Shown: positions 41,039 through 54,283, counted from the stretch's first letter. The stretch: DNA of 64,000 bases from Nocardiopsis sp. FR4 (GCF_009830945.1 NZ_VWVV01000012.1:1-64000), one strand, 5' to 3'. Made by a program: numbers and translations. Notes: a model not told the origin generated them from the sequence alone.

Positions 41039-42409
41039 GTGGTCTTCCCGAAGGTCCACAGGGCCCGCCAGGGGGCGGGGCCCGTCGCGGCCACCGCGAT
41101 CCCGGCCGCCGTCCACGCCCCGGCGGCCGCGGGAGACGGCGCGGGCGCCGCCCCCGCCGACCCGGGGCCGCGCCTGGACGGCGTCCGCCTGGTCATGGTC
41201 AACTGGCGCGACCCCTGGCAGTCCACGGCCGGGGGAGCGGAGGAGTACGCGTGGCGGATCAGCCGCCACCTGGCCGAGCGCGGTGCCATCGTCACCTTCC
41301 TCACCAGCCGCGAACCCCACCAGGCCCGCGTGGAGACCCGGGACGGCGTCGTCATCCGCCGCATGGGCGGCCGCTTCACGGTCTACCCGCGAGTGCTGGC
41401 CTGGCTGGCCCTGTGGCGGCGCGAGTACCAGCTGGCCTTCGACTGCATGAACGGCATCCCCTTCCTGTCCCGGCTCGTGCTGCGGCGCCGCACCCGGGTC
41501 GTGAGCGTCGTCCACCACGTCCACGACCTGCAGTTCAACGCCTACTTCCCCCGGCCGCTGGCCTGGCTGGGCCGCTTCGTGGAGTCGTCCGTGGCCTCGC
41601 GGGTCTACCGCCGCTGCACCACCGTCACCGTCTCGGAGTCCTCACGCCGGGCCATGCGTGACAAGCTCGGCTGGCGCGCCCCCATCGAGATCATCCACAA
41701 CGGCGGGCTCCCCGGGGAGCGAAGACCCCTGGACGACGCCCCGGCCCGCGCCGAGATCGGCGACCCCGCCGTGGTGAGCCTGGGCCGCCTGGTGGTGCAG
41801 AAGCGCGTGTACCAGGTGGCCGACCTCGCCCACCAGCTCCGCGACGAGCACCCCGGCCTGAAGGTGCACATCATCGGCCGCGGCCCCGAGGGCGAGCACC
41901 TGGAGGAGCGGATCGCGCGCGAGGGAACCGGCGACCGCGTCGTCCTGCACGGCTTCCTGCCCGAGGAGGACAAGAACAGCGTCCTGGCCGCGTGCCACCT
42001 GCACGTCACCGCCTCGCTGTTCGAGGGCTGGGGGCTGACCGTCATCGAGGCGGCCCGGCTCGGCGTGCCCACCGTGGCCTACGATGTGGACGGACTACGC
42101 GACTCGGTCCGCGACGGCGAGACCGGGTGGCTGGTGCGCGAGGGCGAGGAGCTGCCCGACGTCGTCGTCCGCGCGCTCAGGGAGCTCTCCGACCCCCGCC
42201 GGGCCGAGGCGGTCCGCCGCGCCTGCCGCGCCTGGGCGTCCCGGTTCACCTGGGAGGCCAGCGGGGCCCGCATGGCCCGGCTCGTCGCCCGGGAGCTGGA
42301 CCTCCCCGGCGGCACGAAACCCCACGACCCCTCCGCCCCGGGTGCCTCGGAGGCCCACGCCGCCCCCGGAGCCCCGCACACGCCACCAGGTAGGAAAACG
42401 ACACGGTGA
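41039..42409 (+). CDS. GT4-family glycosyltransferase of the glycan locus
   Basis: A 456-residue GT-B glycosyltransferase. The acceptor half has WRDPWQSTAGGAEEYAWRISRHL with the GGAE motif. The donor half has VSLGRLVVQKRVYQVADLA, IIGRGPEGEHLEERI and the EX7E element in ASLFEGWGLTVIEAA. It is cytoplasmic, perhaps membrane-associated, and would add a sugar to a lipid-linked glycan. AAAGGAGA precedes the GTG. Its stop overlaps the next start (GTGA), so it is coupled to the AftD-like gene. Mycobacterial Rv0225 is the analogue I recall. Confidence 0.85.
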   Translation: MVFPKVHRARQGAGPVAATAIPAAVHAPAAAGDGAGAAPADPGPRLDGVRLVMVNWRDPWQSTAGGAEEYAWRISRHLAERGAIVTFLTSREPHQARVETRDGVVIRRMGGRFTVYPRVLAWLALWRREYQLAFDCMNGIPFLSRLVLRRRTRVVSVVHHVHDLQFNAYFPRPLAWLGRFVESSVASRVYRRCTTVTVSESSRRAMRDKLGWRAPIEIIHNGGLPGERRPLDDAPARAEIGDPAVVSLGRLVVQKRVYQVADLAHQLRDEHPGLKVHIIGRGPEGEHLEERIAREGTGDRVVLHGFLPEEDKNSVLAACHLHVTASLFEGWGLTVIEAARLGVPTVAYDVDGLRDSVRDGETGWLVREGEELPDVVVRALRELSDPRRAEAVRRACRAWASRFTWEASGARMARLVARELDLPGGTKPHDPSAPGASEAHAAPGAPHTPPGRKTTR

Positions 42410-45400
42410 CCCCGACGGAATCCACCGCCAGGCGCGAACCGGAGGATTCCCGCACACCGCCCCCCGCGGGGCTGGACCAGCGGCTGCTGGCGCGGTTGAA
42501 GGTCCTCACGGTGTGCCTGCTCCTGGGCGCCCTCGCGGCCAGCATCGACCCCGGCCGGACCGTCAGCGACACCAAGCTCGACCTGACGGCCAACCCCCTG
42601 GGGTTCCTGGAACGCGCCCTGCACCTGTGGGACGCCTCCTACTTCGGCCAGATCCAGAACCAGGCCTACGGGTACCTCTTCCCCAACGGCCCCTTCCACC
42701 TGCTGTTCGACCAGCTCGGCATGCCCGACTGGCTCCTCCAGCGCCTGTGGATGGCCGTCCTGCTCATCGCCGCCTTCACCGGCGTGTACCGGGTCGCCGG
42801 GGAACTGGGCATCGGCACCGTCAACACGCGCATCCTCGCGGGGCTGGCCTACGCCCTGGCCCCGCGCGTGCTGACGCTGCTGTCCTACAACTCCGCCGAG
42901 CTGCAGCCGATGCTGCTCATGCCGTGGGTGCTGCTGCCGCTCGTCCTGGGCGCCCGGCACGGCCGCTCCCCCGCGCGGATGGCCCTGCTCTCCGGGCTGG
43001 CCTTCCTGCTGTGCGGCGGCACCAACGCCGCCTCGGAACTGGCCGTCCTGGTCGTGCCCGGCCTGTACCTGCTCACCCGGGCGGGCGGCCCGCGCAAACG
43101 GCGGCTCATGGCCTGGTGGGCGGTCGCGCTGGTCCTGGCCTCGTTCTGGTACGTGGTGCCGCTGCTGCTCATGTCGCGGTACGTGTTCTCGTTCATGCCC
43201 TACACCGAGGACGCCGCCGTCACCACCGGGGTCACCTCGCTGCTCAACGCGCTGCGCGGCACCTCCAACTGGATGGGCTTCCTGCCCGACCAGGGCAACA
43301 CCGCACTGCCCGCGGGCGCCGAGCTGTCCACGACCCCCTGGCTGATCGCGGTCACCGCCCTGGTCGCCGGGCTGGGCCTGGCCGGTCTGGTCAACCGGCG
43401 CACCCCCGAGCGGCTCTTCCTCGTCACCAGCCTGCTCACCGGTACCGCGATCATCGTCGCGGGCTTCACCGGAGACCTCACCGGCCCCCTCGCCGGGACC
43501 ATGCGCGAACTGTTCGACGGGGCCCTGTCCCCGTTCCGCAACGTGCACAAGTTCGACGCCCTCGTGCGCCTGCCCGTGGTCCTGGGCCTGGCCCACCTGC
43601 CCGTGGCGGTGGCCCGGGACCGGGCCGACCGGGAGGGCGCGCCCGTCTCCGGCCGGGTGCGCCGCGCCCTGGCGGGCGCCACCGCCGCAGCCTTCCTGGT
43701 CACCCTCGTGCCCGTGGCCACGGTCGGGATCGCCCCGGCGGGCGCCTTCACGCAGATCCCCGACTACTGGTACGAGGCCACCGACTGGCTGGAGGAGCGC
43801 TCCGGCGAACGCGGCATGACCATGGCCCTGCCCGGCTCCGCGCGCGGCGAGTACGAGTGGGGGCGGCCCCTGGACGAGCCCCTGCAACCACTGCTGGAGG
43901 GAGCCTGGACCAACCACCAGATCATCCCGTGGGGGTCGGCGGGCGTCTCCCGCCTCACCCACGAGATCGACCAGCGCGTCTCCTCGGGCCGGGGCTCCGC
44001 CGGGCTCTCCGCAACCCTGGCCCGCATGGGGGTCACCCACCTCCTGGTGCGCAACGACCTCCAGCGCGCCGCCAACAACGGCGGCTGGCCCGCCCGCGTC
44101 CACCAGGCGCTGCGGGACTCGCCCGGCATCACCGAGGCGGCCGAGTTCGGCCCGGTGATCGGCTCCCTGGACCACCAGTCCGCCTCCCAGTGGTTCGACC
44201 AGCCCTACCGTGCCCTGACGGTCTACGAGGTCGAGGGCGCCGCCCCCGTGGTGGGCACCGTGCCCGCCGACGGGGTGCTCCGGGTCACCGGCGGCCCCGA
44301 GTCCGTGCTCCACCTGGCCGAACAGGGCCTGGTCCGCGACGACCGCCCGATCCTGCTCGGCGACGACCCCGGGGCCGACCGGGTCCCCGCCGGGGACACC
44401 GTCGTCACCGACACGGCCCGCCGCCGCGAGGTGGTCTACCCCGACGTGCGCCGCAACGTGTCGGCCACCCTCACCGAGGACGAGGAGCTCGAACGCGACG
44501 TTCCCGCCCCCGACGTCCTCGACCCGGCGTGGGAGGGCTACGTCGCCCACGCCGAGGACCTCGGGATCGCCTCGGTGCGCGCCTCCTCCGCCGAGAGCGG
44601 GGCGGGCGCGCGCGCCGCCGACCGCGACCCCGGGCACGCCCCGCACGCCGCCCTCGACGACGACCTCGCCACCTCCTGGCGTTCCAGCGCCTTCACCGGC
44701 GCTCTGGGCGAGTGGATCGAGGTCGAGTTCACCGAACCGCGGGACCTGACCGGGCTCAGCATCGCCTTCGAGCAGCTGCCCGACGAGCCGCCGCCCTCAC
44801 GGGTCACCCTGGCCACCGACAACGGCGAGGTGGAGGTGCCCGTGGCCGGGACCGGGGACCCCCAGGAGCTGGCGGCCCCGCCGGGGGAGACCACCACGCT
44901 GCGCGTGCGGGTGGAGGAGCTGGCCTGGGAGCCCGTGTACCGGTTCGGCACCCGGGTGGGCGTCGCCTCGATCTCCGTGCCCGGCCTGGAACCGGCCCGC
45001 ACGCTGCGGGTACCCGGCCCGGCCGACACCGGGACCCTGCTGTTCACCGGCTCCACCGGAACCGCGCCCGGCTGCATGGAGGGCTCCCACGTGTGGGTGT
45101 GCAATCCGGGCCTGCGGGTGCAGGGCGAGGACGCGCACCGTCTGGACCGCACGTTCGCGCTGTCCGCGGAGTCGGCCGCCGCGTCGCACACGGTCTCCGG
45201 CGAGGTCGTGCTCACCGACCCCCGCGAGGCGGAGAACGCCGCCAACCGGGCCAGCCCGTACCCGCACGTGACCGCCTCCTCCACCGCCGTACAGCACCCC
45301 GCCGCGATGGGCCGCGGCGCGCTGGACGACGACGAGAGCACCGTCTGGTACCCCGACCCGGAGGAGAAGGAGCCCTGGCTCGACGTCGAGCTGGGCGCCC

Positions 45401-46950
45401 CCGCCACGATCGGGTACCTGGAGGTGGACTTCCCCCGCGCCGACAGCGTGCTGCGCCCGATCCGGGTCAGGGTCGAGGGCGGGGACACCGTCCGCGAGGG
45501 CTGGCTGGACGGCAGCGGCCGGGTCGACTTCGCCGAGCTGACCGCCGCGTCGCTGCGGATCACGTTCGAACGCCCCGAGGGCCAGGCGCTGGAGGTCGGC
45601 ACCATCACCCTGCCCGGGGTGGCCCCGGTGGAGCCGTTGCCCGAGGGCGAGGCCGCCACCGCCTGCGGTCTGGGGCCGACCCTGCGGGTCAACGGCCAGC
45701 GGGTGGAGTCGCGGATCAGCGGGGGTACCCTCGCCGACCAGCTCACCGGCCGACCGGTGCGCTACGAGAGCTGCACCGCCCTGGACCTGGTCGAGGGGGA
45801 GAACCGCCTGGTGGTCGACCCCGGCAACCGCTATGAAGTGCGCTCGGCCCTGGTGGAGTCCGCCGACCCGGTCGGGGACCGGCCCGAGGTCGCCATGGCC
45901 GGGGTCGGGGCCGTGCACGCGTGGGGTCCGGGCGAGCGCCGCCTCGACGTGGACGTGGCCGAGGACAGCCTGCTCGTGGTCAACGAGAACTTCAACGAGG
46001 GCTGGGAGGCCCGCCTGGAGGGAGCGGACGGGCCGCTGGAGCCGGTCCGCCTGGAGGGGTGGAAGCAGGCCTGGGTGCTCCCGGCCGGAAGCGCGGGAGA
46101 GGTGACCCTGACCTACACGCCCGACACCGCCTACCAGGGGGCCCTCGCGATTGGCGCGGTGCTGGCCGCGCTGCTGGCGGTGCTGGCCCTGTGGCCCCGC
46201 CGCCTGCTGCCCGGACGCACGCCCGAGCCGCGCGGCGCCCGGGCCCTGCCCGAGGCTGGCCCCGGGTGGCTGGGGCGCTGGGCGGTGCTGCCGCTGGGCC
46301 TGGCCTACGGAGTGTGGGTGGCCGGGGCGGCCGGGGCGGCCCTGTTCGGCCTGGTCCTGCTGTGCGTGTGGTGGCTGGGCCGCCGCGCCCCCGGTCGCCT
46401 GCGGCACGCCAAGCCGGGGCGGCCCTCCCTGGGCGGACGGGCGCTGCCGCACCTGGCGGGGCCCTGGCCGGTGGTCGTGTCGCTGGCGCTGGCGGGCCTG
46501 GCCATGGCGGGGGGCGTCCACCTGGCTCTGTACATGCCCTTCCACGACCTCACCCAGGTGTTCGGGGGAGCGCTGCGCGGCTGGGTCACGCAGCTGCTGT
46601 GCCTGCCCGCGCTGGCCCGGCTCGTCCTGGCCCTGGGGCAGCGGGGCGACGGTTCCCCCGCCGACGCCCACCCGCCGTCGGTGCGGGCCCGGGAGACGGA
46701 GGGCCGCGGAGTGACCGGCGGGGACACGGCGCCGGGGGAGTTCGCCGGCGGCGGCCCGGTCGGTGCGACCGCCGGACCCGGGACGGCCCCGGCGGGTGGA
46801 GGGGGCGGCGCGGTCCCGGTCGGCTCCGGAGCCGTGCGCGGAGCGGCCGTGGACGCGTCCGGCGGCGGGGACCTGGGGGAGGCCCCTCCGGGGGATCCGG
46901 CCGGGGGCGACGACCAGCGGGAGAACGACGCCGAGGAGGCCCGCGCATGA
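42406..46950 (+). CDS. AftD-like alpha-(1->3)-arabinofuranosyltransferase with two discoidin domains
   Basis: A 1514-residue membrane enzyme. The N-terminal half is a GT-C-type multi-span domain beginning after DTKLDLTANPLGFLERALHL, HLWDASYFGQIQNQAYGYLF, the signature of the mycobacterial AftD family, with the early acidic residues expected at the active site. The outer part carries two F5/8-type-C (discoidin) folds near residues 705-815 and 935-1035, and membrane spans return after about 1245. In mycobacteria AftD branches arabinan using decaprenyl-phospho-arabinose. The acceptor here is unknown. The start overlaps the glycosyltransferase stop and the end overlaps the DUF3068 start. Confidence 0.88.
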   Translation: MTPTESTARREPEDSRTPPPAGLDQRLLARLKVLTVCLLLGALAASIDPGRTVSDTKLDLTANPLGFLERALHLWDASYFGQIQNQAYGYLFPNGPFHLLFDQLGMPDWLLQRLWMAVLLIAAFTGVYRVAGELGIGTVNTRILAGLAYALAPRVLTLLSYNSAELQPMLLMPWVLLPLVLGARHGRSPARMALLSGLAFLLCGGTNAASELAVLVVPGLYLLTRAGGPRKRRLMAWWAVALVLASFWYVVPLLLMSRYVFSFMPYTEDAAVTTGVTSLLNALRGTSNWMGFLPDQGNTALPAGAELSTTPWLIAVTALVAGLGLAGLVNRRTPERLFLVTSLLTGTAIIVAGFTGDLTGPLAGTMRELFDGALSPFRNVHKFDALVRLPVVLGLAHLPVAVARDRADREGAPVSGRVRRALAGATAAAFLVTLVPVATVGIAPAGAFTQIPDYWYEATDWLEERSGERGMTMALPGSARGEYEWGRPLDEPLQPLLEGAWTNHQIIPWGSAGVSRLTHEIDQRVSSGRGSAGLSATLARMGVTHLLVRNDLQRAANNGGWPARVHQALRDSPGITEAAEFGPVIGSLDHQSASQWFDQPYRALTVYEVEGAAPVVGTVPADGVLRVTGGPESVLHLAEQGLVRDDRPILLGDDPGADRVPAGDTVVTDTARRREVVYPDVRRNVSATLTEDEELERDVPAPDVLDPAWEGYVAHAEDLGIASVRASSAESGAGARAADRDPGHAPHAALDDDLATSWRSSAFTGALGEWIEVEFTEPRDLTGLSIAFEQLPDEPPPSRVTLATDNGEVEVPVAGTGDPQELAAPPGETTTLRVRVEELAWEPVYRFGTRVGVASISVPGLEPARTLRVPGPADTGTLLFTGSTGTAPGCMEGSHVWVCNPGLRVQGEDAHRLDRTFALSAESAAASHTVSGEVVLTDPREAENAANRASPYPHVTASSTAVQHPAAMGRGALDDDESTVWYPDPEEKEPWLDVELGAPATIGYLEVDFPRADSVLRPIRVRVEGGDTVREGWLDGSGRVDFAELTAASLRITFERPEGQALEVGTITLPGVAPVEPLPEGEAATACGLGPTLRVNGQRVESRISGGTLADQLTGRPVRYESCTALDLVEGENRLVVDPGNRYEVRSALVESADPVGDRPEVAMAGVGAVHAWGPGERRLDVDVAEDSLLVVNENFNEGWEARLEGADGPLEPVRLEGWKQAWVLPAGSAGEVTLTYTPDTAYQGALAIGAVLAALLAVLALWPRRLLPGRTPEPRGARALPEAGPGWLGRWAVLPLGLAYGVWVAGAAGAALFGLVLLCVWWLGRRAPGRLRHAKPGRPSLGGRALPHLAGPWPVVVSLALAGLAMAGGVHLALYMPFHDLTQVFGGALRGWVTQLLCLPALARLVLALGQRGDGSPADAHPPSVRARETEGRGVTGGDTAPGEFAGGGPVGATAGPGTAPAGGGGGAVPVGSGAVRGAAVDASGGGDLGEAPPGDPAGGDDQRENDAEEARA

Positions 46951-47969
46951 GCGCGCCCACGACCGCCGGGCCCGCCGCCGAGCGGGGAGCGGACGGGGAG
47001 CCGAAGGCGCGTTCCGCCTCCCCGGGCACACTGCTGGTGGCGGCGGGCGCCTTCATGCTCACCCTGGCCGCCCTGCTTCCGCTGTACGTCCACGAGCGGG
47101 TGGCCCTGCTGCCCGCCCGGGCGGAGTTCGACATCCGCATGGTGGACGAGGGCGCCTGGTACCTGGACACCTCCACCTGGTCCTGGCGGGAGGCAGAGGA
47201 GCTCATGCGGGTCACCCGGGTGGACGCCGCGCCGCACGGCTCCTGGTCGGCGTGGGAGGTGTCCGTGGACACCTCCGTGCCGGACCGGATGATCGACCAC
47301 TGGAGCAGGCGGGTCATCGTCGACCGGGAGACGGGCCGGGCGGTCAACTGCTGCGGCGAGCACGTGGACGGCGACCGCGGCGTCCGCCAGGCCGGACTGG
47401 TCCTGTTCTGGCCGCCCGGCGCGGAGGAGGGCGACCACTCCCTCTACGACGCCGAGGTGCGCTCGGCTCCGTCGGTGCGCTTCCAGGGCGAGGACGAGGT
47501 GGCCGGGGTGCCGGTCCGCCGCTACACCCAGCGGATCGAGGCCACCCAGGTGCCGGACTCGGCGCGTCCGGTGCCTGCGGAGCTCTTCCGGGAGGGGGCA
47601 CCGGGCACGGTCACCGCCACCCGCTGGCTGGAGGTCGACCGGACTTTCTGGGTCGAACCGGTCAGCGGAACCGTCGTCAACGCCCACGAGGTCCGCTCCG
47701 AGACCCTGCGCCCGCAGAACGCCTCCGGCGGAGTGCCGCTGCTGTACGCCGAACTCGCCATGGCCGACCAGCAGGTCTCGGTCTACGCCGAACAGGCCCG
47801 CGTCCGCTCGGTGCTGCTGCGCGCCCTGGACACCTGGGCGCCGTGGACCCTGGGGCCGCTGGGCGCGCTGGCCGTCCTGACCGGACTGGTCCGGGCCTGG
47901 CGCGCGCCGCGCCCCGAACCGGGCGGGGAGGCGGGCGCCCCGGGGGAGGAACGCGCCGCCACGCCGTAG
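46947..47969 (+). CDS. DUF3068 (PorA-like) membrane protein
   Basis: A 340-residue protein with an N-terminal membrane span (about 27-48), a large extracellular domain, and a C-terminal span (about 295-318). The extracellular part reads HERVALLPARAEFDIRMVDEG and VDRTFWVEPVSGTVVNAHE, which I match to DUF3068, called porin-PorA family in some databases; porin activity is doubtful. A vicinal Cys pair is present in VNCCGEHVDG. ATG overlaps the AftD-like stop (ATGA), so it is the last cistron of that operon. Confidence 0.8.
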   Translation: MSAPTTAGPAAERGADGEPKARSASPGTLLVAAGAFMLTLAALLPLYVHERVALLPARAEFDIRMVDEGAWYLDTSTWSWREAEELMRVTRVDAAPHGSWSAWEVSVDTSVPDRMIDHWSRRVIVDRETGRAVNCCGEHVDGDRGVRQAGLVLFWPPGAEEGDHSLYDAEVRSAPSVRFQGEDEVAGVPVRRYTQRIEATQVPDSARPVPAELFREGAPGTVTATRWLEVDRTFWVEPVSGTVVNAHEVRSETLRPQNASGGVPLLYAELAMADQQVSVYAEQARVRSVLLRALDTWAPWTLGPLGALAVLTGLVRAWRAPRPEPGGEAGAPGEERAATP

Positions 47970-47972
47970 GAT
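47967..47972 (+). promoter_or_regulatory. -10 box for a leaderless SRAP mRNA
   Basis: TAGGAT ends seven bases before the ATG and includes the stop codon of the DUF3068 gene. No Shine-Dalgarno precedes the ATG, which fits a message that starts at its own initiation codon. Confidence 0.5.
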
Positions 47973-47979
47973 CACCCCC

Positions 47980-50722
<2,743 letters not shown>

Positions 50723-50743
50723 CCCTCCGTCCGACGGCCGCGT

Positions 50744-50778
50744 GCCGCCGGTCCCGCAGCTCCGGCGGGACCGGCGGC
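50744..50778 (+). terminator. Hairpin after thiC
   Basis: Perfect 14-bp arms (50744-50757 and 50765-50778) with a seven-base loop, 21 bases past the stop. No U-tract. Confidence 0.7.
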
Positions 50779-51319
50779 GCCGTTTCCGCGAGCGCCTCCC
50801 CCGGCCGCGCCCGCGCCACCCGCGCTCCACCGCGCGGTTCCCCTCCGGACGCCCCGGCACCTCCTTCCCCGTGTCAGCGACACCGTTCACCTGACGGCGA
50901 TCGGCTCACCACTGGTATCGAAACCGCGGGTTCACGAAATGCCGGTCGTCTCTGAGGCGTCACACCCCCGACTCCCGCGAGGAGCGGGGGCGCGCACCGC
51001 CTCCCCCGATCCCCCGCCGTCCTGCCCGTCCTCGGACCGGCCGCCTGCGCGTCCGCCCCGAGACCGCGCTCGCCCTCTGGCGGATCACGGGGGAGCGGCA
51101 CGGTTCCCCGCCCGGAGGACCGCGCGCGGCCGGGCTGGGGCGAGGACGTCGTGCCACGGCTACGCGCGCGTCCCGTCCAGGACGCCTGACGCTCACCCGG
51201 GGCCGGTAGGGTCCTCCGGTTCGCTCCGGGGGGAGGTGCTCCGGCCCCCGGCGCCGGACCCGCTTCTCCGGGCCCGGAGCCCGAACCGCCCAAGGACGAC
51301 CGAGACCCTGAGGACGCCC
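50779..51319. other. Intergenic region upstream of the TetR gene
   Basis: About 540 bases without a convincing gene on either strand. Codon-position bias looks weak and the frames that remain open are Arg/Pro/Gly-rich shadows of GC content. I find no clear palindromic TetR operator; a promoter near 51250-51300 is presumed but unassigned. Confidence 0.35.
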
Positions 51320-51973
51320 ATGCCCACGCAGTCGGTACGCGGCCCCGGACGGCCGCGCGAGGAGGCCGCCGGGCGCGTACTACTGGACGCGACGGTGGAA
51401 CTGCTGCTCGAACACGAGGACCCGGGAAAGGTGACGGTGGCCGCGATCACCGAGCGGGCCGGGGTGGCCCGGGCCACCCTCTACCGCCGGTGGGAGTCGC
51501 GGGAGGAGCTGATCGCCGAGGCCCTGGACACCGTCCGCGAGGTCCCGCGCATCCCCGACACCGGGGACCTGCTCGCCGACCTCGACCCGTGGTTCGGCCC
51601 GGAGAGCGTGGACGGCGACCCGCGCACCCACCGGCTGATCCGGATCCGCCTCGTCCAGGCCCTCGGCGACCCCGAGCTGCGCCGTGTCTACTGGGAGCGC
51701 CACATCCTCCCGCGTCGCGAACCGGTCATGGCCCGGCTGCGCGCGGAGGTGGCCCGGGGCGGGCTGCCCGAGGACACCGACGTGGAGATGCTCGCCGAGC
51801 TCCTGGCGGGCGTGGCGTACTACCAACTGCTCGTGCGCCCCGACGACGGCCGCTATCTGGAGCGGATGCGCCGCGCGGTGCGCCTGCTCCTGCGCGGCCG
51901 GACCGGCGCGGCCCCCGTTCCGCTCGCCCCGGCGCCGCGCCCCGGGCGCTTCGACGTCGACACCGACGGCTGA
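51320..51973 (+). CDS. TetR-family transcriptional regulator
   Basis: A 217-residue regulator with an N-terminal TetR domain: LLDATVELLLEHEDPGKVTVAAI, then the recognition helix AGVARATLYRRWESREELIAEAL. The C-terminal helical domain resembles TetR_C group 11/16 regulators of efflux or lipid genes; the effector is unknown. GAGGA precedes the ATG. No target gene is adjacent: the downstream methyltransferase is convergent and thiC has its own control, so the regulon must lie elsewhere or be autoregulatory. Confidence 0.85.
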   Translation: MPTQSVRGPGRPREEAAGRVLLDATVELLLEHEDPGKVTVAAITERAGVARATLYRRWESREELIAEALDTVREVPRIPDTGDLLADLDPWFGPESVDGDPRTHRLIRIRLVQALGDPELRRVYWERHILPRREPVMARLRAEVARGGLPEDTDVEMLAELLAGVAYYQLLVRPDDGRYLERMRRAVRLLLRGRTGAAPVPLAPAPRPGRFDVDTDG

Positions 51974-52094
51974 GTCCGCGACCGCCCGGCCGCCGGCGGA
52001 GCGGAGCCACCGCCCGGGACGCACCACGGGTACGGGTGAGCCGGGCCACAGGTGCCTCCCGTGACACGGGTGGCGCTCCGGACAGGGCGGGCGG

Positions 52095-52910
52095 TCAGAG
52101 GGGTTTTCGCGCGCTGGCCACCAGGTGCACCCCCACGTAGTCGTCGGACTCGGTGGCCCGCAGCTCCATCTCCACCAGACGCCCCATCGACCTCGGATCG
52201 CGCGCCAGCATCATCTCCACCGTGGAGGCGGACAGCACCGTGCGGGGTTTGAGCCACTCCAGCTCCAGTCCGGCGTCGGTGAGCGTCTCGGTGAGCTGCT
52301 CGGCCGTGAAGCAGCGGGTGATGGAACCGTCCGGCCAGGGCACCAGCAGCACGTCGGCGGTGGGAGCGTAGCTCAGCTCGGGCCAGCAGTCCTGCTCGGC
52401 CAGCAGCGCCATGCCCAGGACCACCGAGTCCACGCACAGCAGCGTGCGCCCGCCCGGCCGCAGCACCCGGGCGACCTCGGCCAGCGCGGCCTCGGTGGCC
52501 AGGTTGCGCGAGAGCACCCGGTTGTCGGCGATGACCCCGTCGAAGGCCTCGGGGGCGAAGTTGCTCAGGAACACGGGGTCGCCCACCACGTGCCGCAGCC
52601 GGCCGCGGCGGGCCGGGGGCGGGACCACGGCGCGGCCGTTGACCAGGGTCAGCGGGCGGCGCACCGCGGTGTCGGCGGAGGGAAGCAGGGTGACCACGTC
52701 GTGCCCGGCGGCCACCGCGCGCTCGGTGCCCTGGAAGTCGGGGCTGGAGAGGTCCAGCAGGCGGGAGGGGCTGCTGGGGAGCCACCGGGCCAGCTGTGCC
52801 TCGGCTACCGCCCAGTAGAACCGCCAGTAGTCCGACAACCGGTCGGGGGTGGCGAACTGGGCCGCCGTCGACCGGGGGCGGTCGGAGGCCGGGGTTGGGG
52901 ACGGTCGCAC
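52095..52910 (-). CDS. SAM-methyltransferase-like protein
   Basis: A 271-residue class I methyltransferase fold with a degenerate motif I ([23 protein letters not shown] lacks the GxGxG loop). Post-motifs are better: [14 protein letters not shown], then [20 protein letters not shown]. The protein may bind SAM weakly or not at all. I chose the GTG five bases after GGAGAGGAG; GTG 6 bases and TTG 24 bases further upstream are alternatives. It diverges from the sigR region and is convergent with the TetR gene. Confidence 0.7.
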   Translation of the reverse strand: MRPSPTPASDRPRSTAAQFATPDRLSDYWRFYWAVAEAQLARWLPSSPSRLLDLSSPDFQGTERAVAAGHDVVTLLPSADTAVRRPLTLVNGRAVVPPPARRGRLRHVVGDPVFLSNFAPEAFDGVIADNRVLSRNLATEAALAEVARVLRPGGRTLLCVDSVVLGMALLAEQDCWPELSYAPTADVLLVPWPDGSITRCFTAEQLTETLTDAGLELEWLKPRTVLSASTVEMMLARDPRSMGRLVEMELRATESDDYVGVHLVASARKPL

Positions 52911-53029
52911 GTGCACTCCTCTCCCATCCTTCAAGTGGTCTTACCCGCACTCTGCCATGCCTCACCTTTGATGACGCAGTCGAACGACAAAGTTCGCCCG
53001 CCCGGGAGGTCCCGGGCTTCGCCGAAGGC

Positions 53030-53056
53030 GGAATCAGCGCGCGGGGAGCGTTGTTG
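53030..53056 (+). promoter_or_regulatory. SigR-dependent autoregulatory promoter of sigR
   Basis: GGAAT (53030-53034), 18 bases, then GTTG (53053-53056) matches the published SigR consensus GGAAT-N18-GTT. It lies 74 bases upstream of the ATG that gives the longer sigma isoform, so thiol stress should raise production of that form. Confidence 0.75.
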
Positions 53057-53129
53057 TTGCCCACATCGCGTTCGTCGGGTCGGGGATCCGGGCGCGGAAC
53101 ACACGACTGATGGGGAGGACCACCAGACC

Positions 53130-53228
53130 ATGCCTACTGCCGGGGCGTGCCTTGCGCGCGAGGAAGCGGTGTCGGCGCCACGCGGTGCCGGTGCGCGGCT
53201 CCGTGCCACGGGACCGTATCGTTGGGGC
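53130..53228 (+). other. N-terminal extension of sigR (possible SigR' isoform)
   Basis: An in-frame ATG at 53130, behind GGGGAGGA, adds 33 residues to SigR (begins [14 protein letters not shown]). In Streptomyces coelicolor a longer unstable SigR' is made from the SigR-dependent promoter, giving a self-limiting pulse. The same layout is present here, with a shorter extension than the 55 residues I recall there. Confidence 0.6.
53217..53222 (+). promoter_or_regulatory. -10 box for the short sigR transcript
   Basis: TATCGT ends six bases before ATG 53229, so a transcript from here would be leaderless and give only short, stable SigR. No clear -35 is seen. It would play the part of the constitutive sigR promoter of streptomycetes. 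Confidence 0.45.
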
Positions 53229-53944
<716 letters not shown>

Positions 53945-53945
<1 letters not shown>

Positions 53946-54250
53946 TGGGCGGCCACGACAAGCACAGCGGCACTCCGTGTAGTGAGGTGCTCGACAAGCT
54001 CTACACCTACATCGACGGTGAGCTGGAGGAGCCCAACTGCGAGGTGATCCGCCAGCACCTGGACGAGTGCGGCCCCTGCCTGGAGGAGCACGGTCTGGAG
54101 GAGGCCGTCAAGAGGCTCGTGGCCAAGCACTGCGGCTGCGACCCGGTGCCGATGGACCTGCGGGACAAGGTGCTCGGGCGCCTGGCCCGGGCCCGCACGG
54201 AGCAGTTGGCCCGCGAGGCGAGGGCGGAGTCTCCCGGTACGCCGGCCTGA
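53945..54250 (+). CDS. rsrA: Zinc-binding redox anti-sigma factor RsrA
   Basis: A 101-residue ZAS protein. Zinc ligands are Cys12, His38, Cys42 and Cys45 (IRQHLDECGPC), as in streptomycete RsrA, with Cys32 nearby and a further Cys pair at HCGCD. Under reducing conditions it holds SigR; disulfide formation expels zinc and releases the sigma factor. It begins on the last base of the sigR stop codon. A clean terminator follows. Confidence 0.95.
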
Positions 54251-54283
54251 GGGCGGTAATACCCGCGACCTGGGGTACACGGT

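Noticed and set aside
42079..44646. Alternative long frames over the AftD-like gene
   Set aside because: Gly/Arg/His-rich shadows; the AftD reading is supported by family signatures, membrane spans and overlapping start and stop codons.
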